Origin: Janibacter massiliensis
GTDB taxonomy: Bacteria; Actinomycetota; Actinomycetes; Actinomycetales; Dermatophilaceae
DNA length: 64,000 nucleotides
Reading direction: 5' to 3'
NCBI RefSeq assembly: GCF_900289115.1
Contig: NZ_LT985196.1
Span: 1,825,752 to 1,889,751 of the forward strand
Position 1 is the stretch's first letter, and each line of letters begins with the position of its first letter. The notes beneath the pieces were generated by a model. It was given only the letters and a program-made list of their open reading frames with translations, did not search any database and was not told the origin of the DNA. Below, in pieces: positions 27,118 to 34,635 of this stretch. The position numbers and the translations under genes were made by a program.

Positions 27118-27881
27118 CGCAGGTCCTCCGGCAGCCAGGGACGGTCGCCCGCCAGGCGCGCGAGGAGCAGGTCGACATAGGCCTGCCGGACGTCGTTCGG
27201 CGTCGGCAGGGCGCCGGTGGTCTCGAGCCAGCTCTCCGGGACCTCGTCGACGATCGCGACGAGCGTGTCCGCGGTGAGGATCTCGGTCGCCCGGGAGTCC
27301 ACCTCGCGCAGGGACACGCACCGCTCACGCAGGGCGTGATCCGCCGAGGCGAACGGCTGGGCGGCGAACGCCGCGGGGTCGGGGGCCCGCCGCGGCCACG
27401 CGTGGTGGACGTACAGCGCTGCACCGTGGTCGATCGCCCAGAGGTCGCCGTGCCACACGAGGAGGTTCGGGTTGGCCCACGTGCGGTCGACGTTCGCCGT
27501 GAACGCGTCGAGCCAGACGATGGCCTCCGCCTCGGCGCGCCCGGCCGGGCGGGAGCCGTCGTAGCCGAAGGCTCCGGGCAGGAAGTCGACACCGAGGTTC
27601 GTGCCGACCGAGGCGGTGAGCAGGTCCTGGACCTCCTCGTCCGCCTCGTACCGCGCGATGTCCCGGGACAGGTCGAGGACGGCGAGCCGCGGGACCCGGA
27701 TGCCCAGTCGGGCAGCCACCCCGGCGACGATCACCTCGGCGACGAGGACCTTCAGGCCCTGGCCGGCGCCGCGGAACTTGGCGACGTACGTCCCGCAGTC
27801 GTCCGCCTCGACGACACCCGGGAGCGACCCGCCCTCGCGGAGGGGGACCGCGTACCGGGTGATCCGGGCGTCGTCGAGCAC
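27114..27881 (-). CDS. HipA-family kinase
   Basis: A 255-residue protein with a HipA-like protein-kinase core: the ATP-binding Lys lies in YVAKFRGAGQGLKVLVAEVI. The catalytic segment is DAFTANVDRTWANPNLL, and the metal-binding part is LWAIDHGAALY. It lacks the N-terminal subdomain of classical HipA toxins and is about 60% of their length. The GTG at 27881 is preceded by TAGGGT at six bases. Whether it phosphorylates a tRNA synthetase, as HipA does, or another target is unknown. Confidence 0.88.
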   Translation of the reverse strand: MLDDARITRYAVPLREGGSLPGVVEADDCGTYVAKFRGAGQGLKVLVAEVIVAGVAARLGIRVPRLAVLDLSRDIARYEADEEVQDLLTASVGTNLGVDFLPGAFGYDGSRPAGRAEAEAIVWLDAFTANVDRTWANPNLLVWHGDLWAIDHGAALYVHHAWPRRAPDPAAFAAQPFASADHALRERCVSLREVDSRATEILTADTLVAIVDEVPESWLETTGALPTPNDVRQAYVDLLLARLAGDRPWLPEDLR

Positions 27882-27887
27882 GGGCGA

Positions 27888-27893
27888 ACCCTA
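27888..27893 (-). promoter_or_regulatory. -10 box for leaderless HipA-like/DUF3037 operon
   Basis: TAGGGT, spacer TCGCCC, then GTG at 27881. Confidence 0.55.
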
Positions 27894-27910
27894 GCCTCCG
27901 ACCCGCAGGG

Positions 27911-28555
27911 TCAGCGCGTGACGTCGACCATCTGCGCGTTGAAGAACGGTGCCTCGACGCGAACCTTCGTCACGCCGTCCGGCAGCGGCGGGTACAGCCA
28001 CGTCATGCGGAAGGGCTTGGAGACGATGTCATCGGGCTTCTCGCTGCACAGGCACTTGCCGTCGACCACGGTGAGCACGTGGTACCGCTTGCGCGCCTCG
28101 ACGTCGACGAAGGTGACGAGGTCCGGCTGGCCGTAGTACTCCGAGGCGAGGCTGCTGACGCTCGCCGGACGCGTGGCGCTCAGCTCCCACACGAGCCGGG
28201 TCGCGGTCCGGCCCGCCTCGACCCTGACCACACCGATCTTCGCGGGGACGTCGAGCGGAGCCTCCCGGTCCGCGCCCTCGGCGCGAAGCTTGCCCCGAAG
28301 GGTCGCCTTCGGCGCGCCCTGGCTGATCGCGAGCATGTCCTCGGTGATCTCGAACGTCTTCTTCCCCGAGTACACCTTCTCCGCACGCGGCGCCTCGCCG
28401 GAAGCAGACGATTCGCTGGAGCTCGCAGTCGCGGGCGGACCGTCGGAGCCGGTGTCGTTCCCCAGGCTGCACCCGGCAAGGCCGGTCGACAGGACGAGGC
28501 CGACGGCCCCGGCGCGCAGGGCGGCACGGCGTGCACGGTCGCGGATCGTCGTCAT
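27911..28555 (-). CDS. Predicted lipoprotein of unknown function
   Basis: A 214-residue secreted lipoprotein: Arg-rich n-region, hydrophobic core and lipobox LAGC at about residues 26-29. A Ser/Ala linker follows, then a domain with FEITEDMLAISQGAP, a VRVEAGRTATRLVWELS strand and a cysteine pair in GKCLCSEKPDD. FRMTWLYPPLPDGVTKVRVEAPFF resembles a beta-sandwich. The ATG has a GGAGG site. An apparent remnant of an OmpA-type C-terminus precedes it, so it may once have been the partner of an OmpA-family gene. Confidence 0.8.
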   Translation of the reverse strand: MTTIRDRARRAALRAGAVGLVLSTGLAGCSLGNDTGSDGPPATASSSESSASGEAPRAEKVYSGKKTFEITEDMLAISQGAPKATLRGKLRAEGADREAPLDVPAKIGVVRVEAGRTATRLVWELSATRPASVSSLASEYYGQPDLVTFVDVEARKRYHVLTVVDGKCLCSEKPDDIVSKPFRMTWLYPPLPDGVTKVRVEAPFFNAQMVDVTR

Positions 28556-28620
28556 CGGGCACCTCCGGCCTGGAACGTGATCGTGACCCGACGGTTGCGC
28601 TGGCGGCCCTGCGCCGGGAT
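28552..28620 (-). pseudogene. Possible remnant of an OmpA-like C-terminus
   Basis: The frame ending at 28552 reads GRQRNRRVTITFQAGGAR, which looks like the last strand of an OmpA/MotB peptidoglycan-binding domain (the usual form is GRxxNRRVEI). Upstream, the frame runs into the tRNA-Leu terminator and tRNA with no further OmpA sequence, so only the end would survive. The stop overlaps the lipoprotein start by four bases, as in a functional coupled pair. Confidence 0.4.
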
Positions 28621-28680
28621 CGCAGGTCGCTCGCTGGGCGATGTCCACACGAGCCCGTGGCACGACGGGGCCCAGAACGG

Positions 28681-28708
28681 CGACAGCCCCGGCGAACCGG
28701 GGCTGTCG
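28681..28708 (-). terminator. Hairpin terminator of tRNA-Leu
   Basis: CGACAGCCCCGG and CCGGGGCTGTCG form a perfect 12-bp stem with a CGAA loop. It lies eight bases beyond the 3' end of the minus-strand tRNA. There is no long T-run. Confidence 0.7.
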
Positions 28709-28716
28709 TGATGCGG

Positions 28717-28802
28717 TGTCCGAGGGGGGACTTGAACCCCCATGCCCGATAAAGGGCACTAGCACCTCAAGCTAGCGCGTCTGCCAATTCCGCCACCCGG
28801 AC
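28717..28802 (-). tRNA. tRNA-Leu (anticodon GAG)
   Basis: An 86-nt class II tRNA. The acceptor stem is GTCCGGG/CTCGGAC, with one G-T pair. The D-arm holds GGAATTGGCAGACGC, and the anticodon stem CTAGC/GCTAG encloses the loop TTGAGGT, giving anticodon GAG (CTC/CTT codons). A long variable arm, TGCCC...GGGCA, follows, and the T-arm loop is TTCAAGT. The discriminator is A and CCA is not encoded. Confidence 0.95.
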
Positions 28803-28906
28803 AGGTGGTCTGCGAACACGTGGGGCGCGCTCGCGACGACGGGCTACGTTAGCACCGTCGGGCTCGCTTGCCGAAATCGACCCGCGCCCCACGCGTCGCA
28901 CCGGGC

Positions 28907-29947
28907 TCAGAGGGTCGCCAGGCGCGTGTTGCCGATCTGGTCGCCGTAGTGGCGGCGGATCGACACCTTGCGCTCGATGTCCTCGATGATCGCCGGGGCG
29001 AAGTCGACGCCGTACAGGCTCTGGCAGCTGCCGAGGCCGCCGGGGGAGAACACGTTGACCTCCATCAGCTTGTCGCCGACGATGTCGAGCCCGACCAGGA
29101 ACATGCCGTCGGCGATGAGCTTGGGCCGTACGGCGTCGACGAGCTGGAGCATCTCGTCGGTGACGTCGACCTTCGACGCCGTGCCCCCAGCCGACATGTT
29201 CGACCGGAGGTCGTCGGTCTGGCTCGTCCTGCGGAAGGCCGCGTACTCCCCGTCGACGACCAGCGGCTGGCCGTTCATGACGAACATCCGCACGTCCCCG
29301 TCCTTGGCGGCGGGCAGATACTCCTGCGCGACGACGTAGCCGTCGCGGGAGATCGCCTCGACGATCTGGGACAGGTTCGGCGACTCCTTCCGGTCGACGA
29401 GGAAGACGCCGCTGCCGCCGGAGCCCTGGAGCGGCTTGAGCACGGCGCGACCGCCGAGGTCGTCGATGAACTCCTCGATGCGGTCCTCGTCGCGCGAAAT
29501 GAGGGTGTGGGGGCGCACGGCCTCGGGGAAGTGCTGGAAGTACGCCTTCGACAGCGCGTGGGCGAGGTTCGTCGGGTCGTTGACGACGAGGACGCCGTTC
29601 TGGGCCATGAGCTGCCCGAAGGCCACCCCGGCGGTGTTCGCCCACGGGTTCTCGGTCGCGTCGTCGGCCGGGTCGCTCCGGAGCATGACGGCGTCGAACT
29701 CATCGAGCGAGGCGACCTCCGCGTCGGCCTGCTGCACGTCCTTCAGGTACCGCTCGAGGGACCGGTACTTCGTGCCGGGCGCCTGCTGGACCGTGCCGGC
29801 GAGCGAGCCGTCGGGCTCGTACCCGAAGTCGCCGATTCCGGTGAAGCACGCCTCGTGCCCCATCCGGGTCGCGGCCAGCGCGAGGCGGGTCGTGGTGTAC
29901 AGGTGCTTCTCGGTGGCGATGTCGTTGACGACGAAGCCGATCTTCAT
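28907..29947 (-). CDS. Glutathione synthetase-like ATP-grasp ligase
   Basis: A 346-residue ATP-grasp enzyme similar in layout to GshB: N-terminal pre-ATP-grasp domain (KIGFVVNDIATEKHLYTTTRLALAA), then an ATP-grasp core. The core shows AVLKPLQGSGGSGVFLV, VVAQEYLPAAKDGDVRMFVM and the metal-binding VGLDIVGDKLMEVNVFSPGGL. It joins a carboxylate to an amine with ATP. The organism encodes mycothiol ligase MshC and no partner for glutathione synthesis is here, so another peptide bond is its likely product. It is the last gene of the operon with the DUF1704 and amidohydrolase genes; an AGGAG site precedes the ATG. Confidence 0.85.
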   Translation of the reverse strand: MKIGFVVNDIATEKHLYTTTRLALAATRMGHEACFTGIGDFGYEPDGSLAGTVQQAPGTKYRSLERYLKDVQQADAEVASLDEFDAVMLRSDPADDATENPWANTAGVAFGQLMAQNGVLVVNDPTNLAHALSKAYFQHFPEAVRPHTLISRDEDRIEEFIDDLGGRAVLKPLQGSGGSGVFLVDRKESPNLSQIVEAISRDGYVVAQEYLPAAKDGDVRMFVMNGQPLVVDGEYAAFRRTSQTDDLRSNMSAGGTASKVDVTDEMLQLVDAVRPKLIADGMFLVGLDIVGDKLMEVNVFSPGGLGSCQSLYGVDFAPAIIEDIERKVSIRRHYGDQIGNTRLATL

Positions 29948-29979
29948 GGGCTCTCCTGGGGTGTGTCGGGTGACGCCGG

Positions 29980-31143
29980 TCAGTGCTGGGCGAGGTCGAG
30001 GAGGGAGTCGGCGTGGGCCGCCTCGTGGATGCGAGCTGCGGCGGCCTCGTCGGCCAGGTGGCGGGGCCGCAGCGCGGGCGGTTCGAGCAGCCCGCGGTCG
30101 CGCAGGTCCGCGACGAGGGGCAGGTCGCGCAGCCGGAACTTGCCGAGGAAGAACGGCTCGAGCTCACCGCCGTCTCGGACGTGGTCGAGCAGCTCGAGCA
30201 GCCCGCGCAGGTAGATGGCGTCCTTGGTCAGGCCGCCGGCGCGGTGCACGCGCATCGCCGTCGTGAACGCGCCGCCCGGGCTGAACCCCTCTGAGACGAG
30301 GGCGGCGTGGTTCTCGCCGAAGGACGCACCGGCCAGCATCCGGTCGACAGCGAGGACCCGACCGCCCAGCTGCCGGAGCCGGGAGACGGTCAGGCCCCCG
30401 CAGGCGATCTCGCCCAGAACGGCCAGACCCTCCTGCGTCTCGTCGTACCCGGCGAAGCCGTTGGACAGGAGCGTCACGGGCTGGCGGGACCCGTTGGCGT
30501 GAGTCACCAGGTGGGTCCCCACCTCGTGGTGGACGAGGGCGTCGAGACGCACGGTGTCGACGCGCGCGTCGGTGCTGATGAGGAGGCTGTCGCCCTCGAC
30601 GAGGACGCCGGTGACGTCGTCACGGATGCGCGAGTGCATCTCGACGTCGGGGTCCGTCTGCCGGTACGCCTCGATCTCGACCATCGCGCGCTCGTGGACC
30701 GCCTGCGCGCCGACCTTCGCCCGGTCCTCGACGGGGGCCGGCACGGCCGAGACGATCGCGGTGGCCACCTCGCGCAGCCGGTCGTCGACCCCGCCGAACA
30801 GCAGCTCGCTCGTCGACCGGAACTCCGGAGTGCAGCGCTGCGCGAGCAGCCGCGCCTGCAGGCGCATCTCGTCCCGCTTGCTGCGCAGCAGGTGCGCCAG
30901 GGTGACGTCCTCGACGCCGTCCACGTCGATCGCCTCGATCTCGGCGGTCAGGACGGCGGGGTCGGTGTCCGGCTCCCGGTACGTGAACTCGGGCTCGGTC
31001 CCGTCGGCGAGGAAGCGGGCCTTCTCCTCGGCGACGTCGACGGGGGTGATCGCGAGCAGCAGGCGCACACCCTCCGCGAGGCGCGAGAGGGCGTGATCGA
31101 CCGCGAGGTCCGTGGGCGCGAGCCCCGGCCGCTGGTCCGTCAT
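29980..31143 (-). CDS. DUF1704 (QEGLA-motif, MATCAP-like) metallopeptidase
   Basis: A 387-residue DUF1704 protein, often labelled flavohemoglobin expression-modulating QEGLA motif protein. The HExxxH zinc motif is His206-Glu207-Val-Gly-Thr-His211. Thirty residues later comes Gln237-Glu238-Gly-Leu-Ala, whose Glu is a plausible third ligand. The eukaryotic members of this fold (MATCAP/TMCP) remove C-terminal tyrosine from tubulin, so a carboxypeptidase is the best guess. No signal peptide. Its ATG overlaps the amidohydrolase stop, and the ATP-grasp gene follows 32 bases later. Confidence 0.87.
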   Translation of the reverse strand: MTDQRPGLAPTDLAVDHALSRLAEGVRLLLAITPVDVAEEKARFLADGTEPEFTYREPDTDPAVLTAEIEAIDVDGVEDVTLAHLLRSKRDEMRLQARLLAQRCTPEFRSTSELLFGGVDDRLREVATAIVSAVPAPVEDRAKVGAQAVHERAMVEIEAYRQTDPDVEMHSRIRDDVTGVLVEGDSLLISTDARVDTVRLDALVHHEVGTHLVTHANGSRQPVTLLSNGFAGYDETQEGLAVLGEIACGGLTVSRLRQLGGRVLAVDRMLAGASFGENHAALVSEGFSPGGAFTTAMRVHRAGGLTKDAIYLRGLLELLDHVRDGGELEPFFLGKFRLRDLPLVADLRDRGLLEPPALRPRHLADEAAAARIHEAAHADSLLDLAQH

Positions 31144-31937
31144 CGACGCACCTGGGCCAGCGCGGCCAGCACGGGCTCGGCCGTGGCCTCGAGCGCGGCC
31201 GCGAGCTGATCGATCACCTCGTCCTGCGGCGTGCCGGTCCACTCGTCCATGTACGTCTTCTTGAACTCCAGAGCAAGGGCGCAGCCGGTGCCGGGGTAAC
31301 GCTCGTGGACCCAGCGAGCGAGATGAGCTCCCCGGAACCGGACGTTCTCACGCACGTCGATCGGACCCTCGACCGTCGATCGCGCCGAGAGGGCCTGGGT
31401 GAAGGCGTCGACGACCGGGGCGAACCGCTCCCGGTCGAGAGAGCCCGTCCCGAGGTTCACCTGCGGGTTGTCGGCCACCGGGGCAGGCGGTGCGTCGGCG
31501 CCGTCTCGCCGGTGGTTGTAGGAGTGGCAGTCGTAGAGGACGAACGGCCCGCGCGCGGCGATCGGGTCGAGGTGACGGGCCAGCTGCGCGTAGAACTCGT
31601 CGTGCAGCCGCCGGCTCTCCTCCGCGGCGTCCTCGTCGAGCCTCTCGCCCTCCCAGACGACCAGTCCCCAGCAGTCGTCGGGCGTGGCGTAGACCGCGCC
31701 CTCCCGGTCTCGGTTGAGGTCGACCTCGAAGCGCGAGCGGTGGACGCGCACCACCGACGGCATCCGGCCGCTGATCCGGTCGGTGAACGGGTCCTCCTCG
31801 CGGAAGCGCAGGTCCTCGTCGAGGACCATGCGTCGTGCCAGGTCGGCCCGGACGTCGTGGCCGGCGTGGATCGACGTGGCGACGAGCTGGCCGTCGAACG
31901 GGCCGGAGAAGGTGAAGGCCGGTCGGTCTGCGGTCAT
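31140..31937 (-). CDS. N-formylglutamate amidohydrolase family protein
   Basis: A 265-residue member of the N-formylglutamate amidohydrolase family, zinc hydrolases with a carboxypeptidase-like fold. Metal and catalytic candidates are SIHAGHDVRADLA, the VDLNRDRE arginines, VLYDCHSYNH and the late ALEFKKTYMDEW. No histidine-utilisation genes are around, so a true role in histidine breakdown is unlikely. As first gene of the ATP-grasp/DUF1704 operon it may hydrolyse an N-acyl or glutamyl peptide. AAGGAGG stands before the ATG. Confidence 0.87.
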   Translation of the reverse strand: MTADRPAFTFSGPFDGQLVATSIHAGHDVRADLARRMVLDEDLRFREEDPFTDRISGRMPSVVRVHRSRFEVDLNRDREGAVYATPDDCWGLVVWEGERLDEDAAEESRRLHDEFYAQLARHLDPIAARGPFVLYDCHSYNHRRDGADAPPAPVADNPQVNLGTGSLDRERFAPVVDAFTQALSARSTVEGPIDVRENVRFRGAHLARWVHERYPGTGCALALEFKKTYMDEWTGTPQDEVIDQLAAALEATAEPVLAALAQVRR

Positions 31938-31977
31938 GCCTCCTTTCTAGCCGACGACCGCCCGCGGCGCCGGACCG

Positions 31978-31983
31978 TAGGCT
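31978..31983 (+). promoter_or_regulatory. -10 box for leaderless M20 peptidase
   Basis: TAGGCT, spacer GACGCGC, then ATG at 31991; divergent from the amidohydrolase operon over 53 bp. Confidence 0.55.
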
Positions 31984-31990
31984 GACGCGC

Positions 31991-33304
31991 ATGCCCGAGA
32001 TCACCGCCGAGGACGAGGTCGTCCGGCTCTGCCAGGAGCTCATCCGGATCGACAGCTCCAACTACGGGGACGGCAGCGGGCCGGGCGAGGCCGAGGCCGC
32101 GCGCTACGTCGTGGAGCAGCTGCGCGAGGTCGGTCTGGAACCCCGGACCTTCGAGTCTGCGCCCAGGCGGGTGAGCGTCGCGGTGCGCATCCCCGGCGCC
32201 GACCCTGTTCGCCCCGGGTTGTGCCTGCACGGCCACCTCGACGTCGTGCCCGCCGAGGCCGCCGACTGGCAGGTGGACCCGTTCTCGGGCGAGCTGCGTG
32301 ACGGGTGCGTCTGGGGCCGCGGAGCCGTGGACATGAAGGGGATGGACGCGATGATCCTCGCGCTCGTCCGGGAGAACGCCCGCGCTGGTGTTCTGCCCCC
32401 GCGCGACCTCGTCGTCGTCTTCTTCGCCGACGAGGAGGCCGGCGGGGAGCACGGGTCGCAGTTCATGGCCCAGGAGCACCCCGAGGTGTTCGCGGGCGTC
32501 TCGGAGGCGGTCAGCGAGGTCGGCGGGTACAGCGTCACCGTGCCGACCCCGGAGGGCGGGCGGGCGCGGGCCTACCTGCTCCAGACCGCCGAGAAGGGGA
32601 TCGCCTGGCTCACCCTGCGGGCCCGGGGGACGGCCGGCCACGGGTCGGTCCCGAACGACGACAACCCCATCGCCCACCTCGCCGGTGCGGTCGCGAGGAT
32701 CGCCGATCACGAGTGGCCCGGGCAGCACATCGACTCCGTCCGCGACCTGCTCGCCGGCCTCAGCCGACTGACGGGGATCCCGGTGGAGGACGTCGAGGGC
32801 CTGCTCGCGACCATCCCGGGTGCAGCCGGTTTCGTTCGGGGGACGCTGCGGGACACCTCGAACCCGACCGTGCTCTCCGGCGGCTACAAGCACAACGTCG
32901 TCCCGCAGACGGCGACGGCGGCGATCGACTGCCGCTTCCTGCCCGGTCACGAGGACGACGTCATGGCGACGATCCGCGAGCTCGCCGGGCCGCACGTCGA
33001 GGTCGAGGTGCACCACCGGGACATCGCCCTCGAGACCGACCTCGAGGGCCCGCTGGTCGAGGCCATGATCGCCGCGATCGGGGCCGAGGACCCGGGCGCG
33101 ACCGTCCTGCCGTACTGCCTGTCCGGCGGCACGGACAACAAGGCGTTGGCGACCCTCGGCATCACGGGGTACGGCTTCGCGCCGCTGCGCCTGCCCGAGG
33201 ACCTGCCGTTCGCGCCGATGTTCCACGGGATCGACGAGCGGGTCCCGGTGGACGCGCTCACGTTCGGCGTCAAGGTGCTGCGCCGCCTCGTCGCGACCTC
33301 CTGA
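31991..33304 (+). CDS. M20 family metallopeptidase
   Basis: A 437-residue di-zinc peptidase or deacylase. Metal motifs are HGHLDVVPA (first His/Asp), GRGAVDMKG (bridging Asp) and FFADEEAGGEHG (catalytic Glu). A dimerisation domain follows with GTAGHGSVPNDDN, and the last ligand His is in MFHGIDERVP. Relatives cleave dipeptides or N-acyl amino acids. It is divergent from the ATP-grasp/DUF1704/amidohydrolase operon and could act on the same peptide product, which is inference from position. Confidence 0.93.
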   Translation: MPEITAEDEVVRLCQELIRIDSSNYGDGSGPGEAEAARYVVEQLREVGLEPRTFESAPRRVSVAVRIPGADPVRPGLCLHGHLDVVPAEAADWQVDPFSGELRDGCVWGRGAVDMKGMDAMILALVRENARAGVLPPRDLVVVFFADEEAGGEHGSQFMAQEHPEVFAGVSEAVSEVGGYSVTVPTPEGGRARAYLLQTAEKGIAWLTLRARGTAGHGSVPNDDNPIAHLAGAVARIADHEWPGQHIDSVRDLLAGLSRLTGIPVEDVEGLLATIPGAAGFVRGTLRDTSNPTVLSGGYKHNVVPQTATAAIDCRFLPGHEDDVMATIRELAGPHVEVEVHHRDIALETDLEGPLVEAMIAAIGAEDPGATVLPYCLSGGTDNKALATLGITGYGFAPLRLPEDLPFAPMFHGIDERVPVDALTFGVKVLRRLVATS

Positions 33305-33371
33305 GGGGGCCGGGTCGGCCGACGCGGCAACAGGATGGCCGCCGGATCTCCCGCGTCGGCCGTCGGCGGGA

Positions 33372-33377
33372 TACCGT
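33372..33377 (+). promoter_or_regulatory. -10 box for leaderless acidic protein gene
   Basis: TACCGT, spacer CGCCCC, then ATG at 33384. Confidence 0.5.
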
Positions 33378-33383
33378 CGCCCC

Positions 33384-33686
33384 ATGAGCGCGGACCCCCG
33401 GCAGGCCTTGGCCACCTTCGTCACGGCCCTCGAGCGGCACCTCGAAGCCTCCGCGTCCCGGCGGGGCGAGGACGACCCTGTCGTCATCGCCGCCTACGAC
33501 GACCTCGCCGACGCCTTCGAGGCGTACGACGATGCGCTGCTCGAGGCGTACGGAGAGATGACCCCGCTCGACATCTACACCGGCCTCGACGACGAGGACG
33601 AGGACGAGGATGATCTCGACGACGAGGACGAGACCCCTCGCCGGTACACCGGGCTCGACGACGAGGACCTCGACACCGACGACTGA
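33384..33686 (+). CDS. Small acidic conserved protein with repeats
   Basis: A 100-residue protein: a helical N-terminal half (ALATFVTALERHLEA, DDLADAFEAYDDALLEAYGE) and a very acidic C-terminal half. The segment YTGLDDEDEDED and its copy YTGLDDEDLDTDD lie 22 residues apart, a short internal repeat. Similar small acidic proteins are encoded beside uppP in other actinobacteria, sometimes labelled primosomal, which nothing here supports. Function unknown. Confidence 0.82.
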   Translation: MSADPRQALATFVTALERHLEASASRRGEDDPVVIAAYDDLADAFEAYDDALLEAYGEMTPLDIYTGLDDEDEDEDDLDDEDETPRRYTGLDDEDLDTDD

Positions 33687-33740
33687 GGGGCTCGCCGGTC
33701 ATCGGCTCCTTCCAGGCGCCCGGCGGGCGCCCGTGCGAGC

Positions 33741-34631
33741 ATGTCCGCCGTGCTCCTCGACGTCGCCACCACGCCAGACCTCAGCTATCTCGACGCGATC
33801 ATCCTCGGGGTGGTCGAGGGGCTCACCGAGTTCCTGCCGGTCTCGTCCACCGGGCACCTGACGATCACCGAGAAGCTGCTCGGGTTGCCCGTCGACCACC
33901 CCGCGGTCACCGCGTACACCGTGATGATCCAGTTCGGGGCGATCTGCGCGACCTTCCTCTACTTCGCCCGGAAGATCGCCCGCCTCGTCGGCGCCTGGGC
34001 CCGCGGCCTGGGGTCGGCGCAGGCCCGCCAGCACCCCGACTGGAACCTCGCCTGGGCCGTCATCATCGGGTCCCTGCCCGTCGGGATCGTCGGATTCCTC
34101 GGCAAGGACGTCATCGCCGGACCGCTGCGCAGCCTGTGGGTCGTCGCCGCAGCCCTGGTGCTGTGGAGCGCCGTCATGGTCGTCGCCGAGCGTCATCACG
34201 CCGCGCTCGAGCGGCGCGACGCGATCCGCGGCGAGGGTCGGGTGACCGTCGTCGACGGCGTCCTCATCGGCCTGGGGCAGTGCTTCTCGCTCATCCCCGG
34301 GGTCTCCCGCAGCGGCGCGACGATCTCCGCCGGTCTGCTGCGCGGCCTCGACCGGGTGACCGCGACGGAGCTGTCGTTCTTCATGGCGATCCCCGCCCTC
34401 ACGGCCGGGGGCATCTTCGAGGCAGTCGACGCCCGGCACGAGCTGGTCCACCTGGGGATCGGGCCGATGATCGTCGGGACGGTCGTCGCCTTCCTCGTCG
34501 CCTATGCCTCGATCGCGTGGCTGCTGCGCTTCGTCGCGAGCAACACCCTGCTCGCCTTCGTCTGGTACCGCGTCGGCCTGGGCATCGTCCTGGCCGGTGC
34601 TCTGGCGGCGGGCGCGATCAGCGCGACCTGA
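33741..34631 (+). CDS. uppP: Undecaprenyl-diphosphatase UppP/BacA
   Basis: An eight-helix membrane phosphatase (296 residues) that recycles undecaprenyl diphosphate for peptidoglycan synthesis and gives bacitracin tolerance. Both active-site motifs are present: EGLTEFLPVSSTGHL (about 29-43) and PGVSRSGATISAGL. The ATG at 33741 lacks a clear ribosome site and has no leaderless -10 box, so the start is the least certain part. It is convergent with corA, with four bases between stops. Confidence 0.95.
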   Translation: MSAVLLDVATTPDLSYLDAIILGVVEGLTEFLPVSSTGHLTITEKLLGLPVDHPAVTAYTVMIQFGAICATFLYFARKIARLVGAWARGLGSAQARQHPDWNLAWAVIIGSLPVGIVGFLGKDVIAGPLRSLWVVAAALVLWSAVMVVAERHHAALERRDAIRGEGRVTVVDGVLIGLGQCFSLIPGVSRSGATISAGLLRGLDRVTATELSFFMAIPALTAGGIFEAVDARHELVHLGIGPMIVGTVVAFLVAYASIAWLLRFVASNTLLAFVWYRVGLGIVLAGALAAGAISAT

Positions 34632-34635
34632 TCGG

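Noticed and set aside
28837-28860. Hairpin CGACGG/CCGTCG after the ATP-grasp gene
   Set aside because: Only a 6-bp stem with a 12-base loop; it also overlaps a plausible tRNA promoter box, so no call is made.
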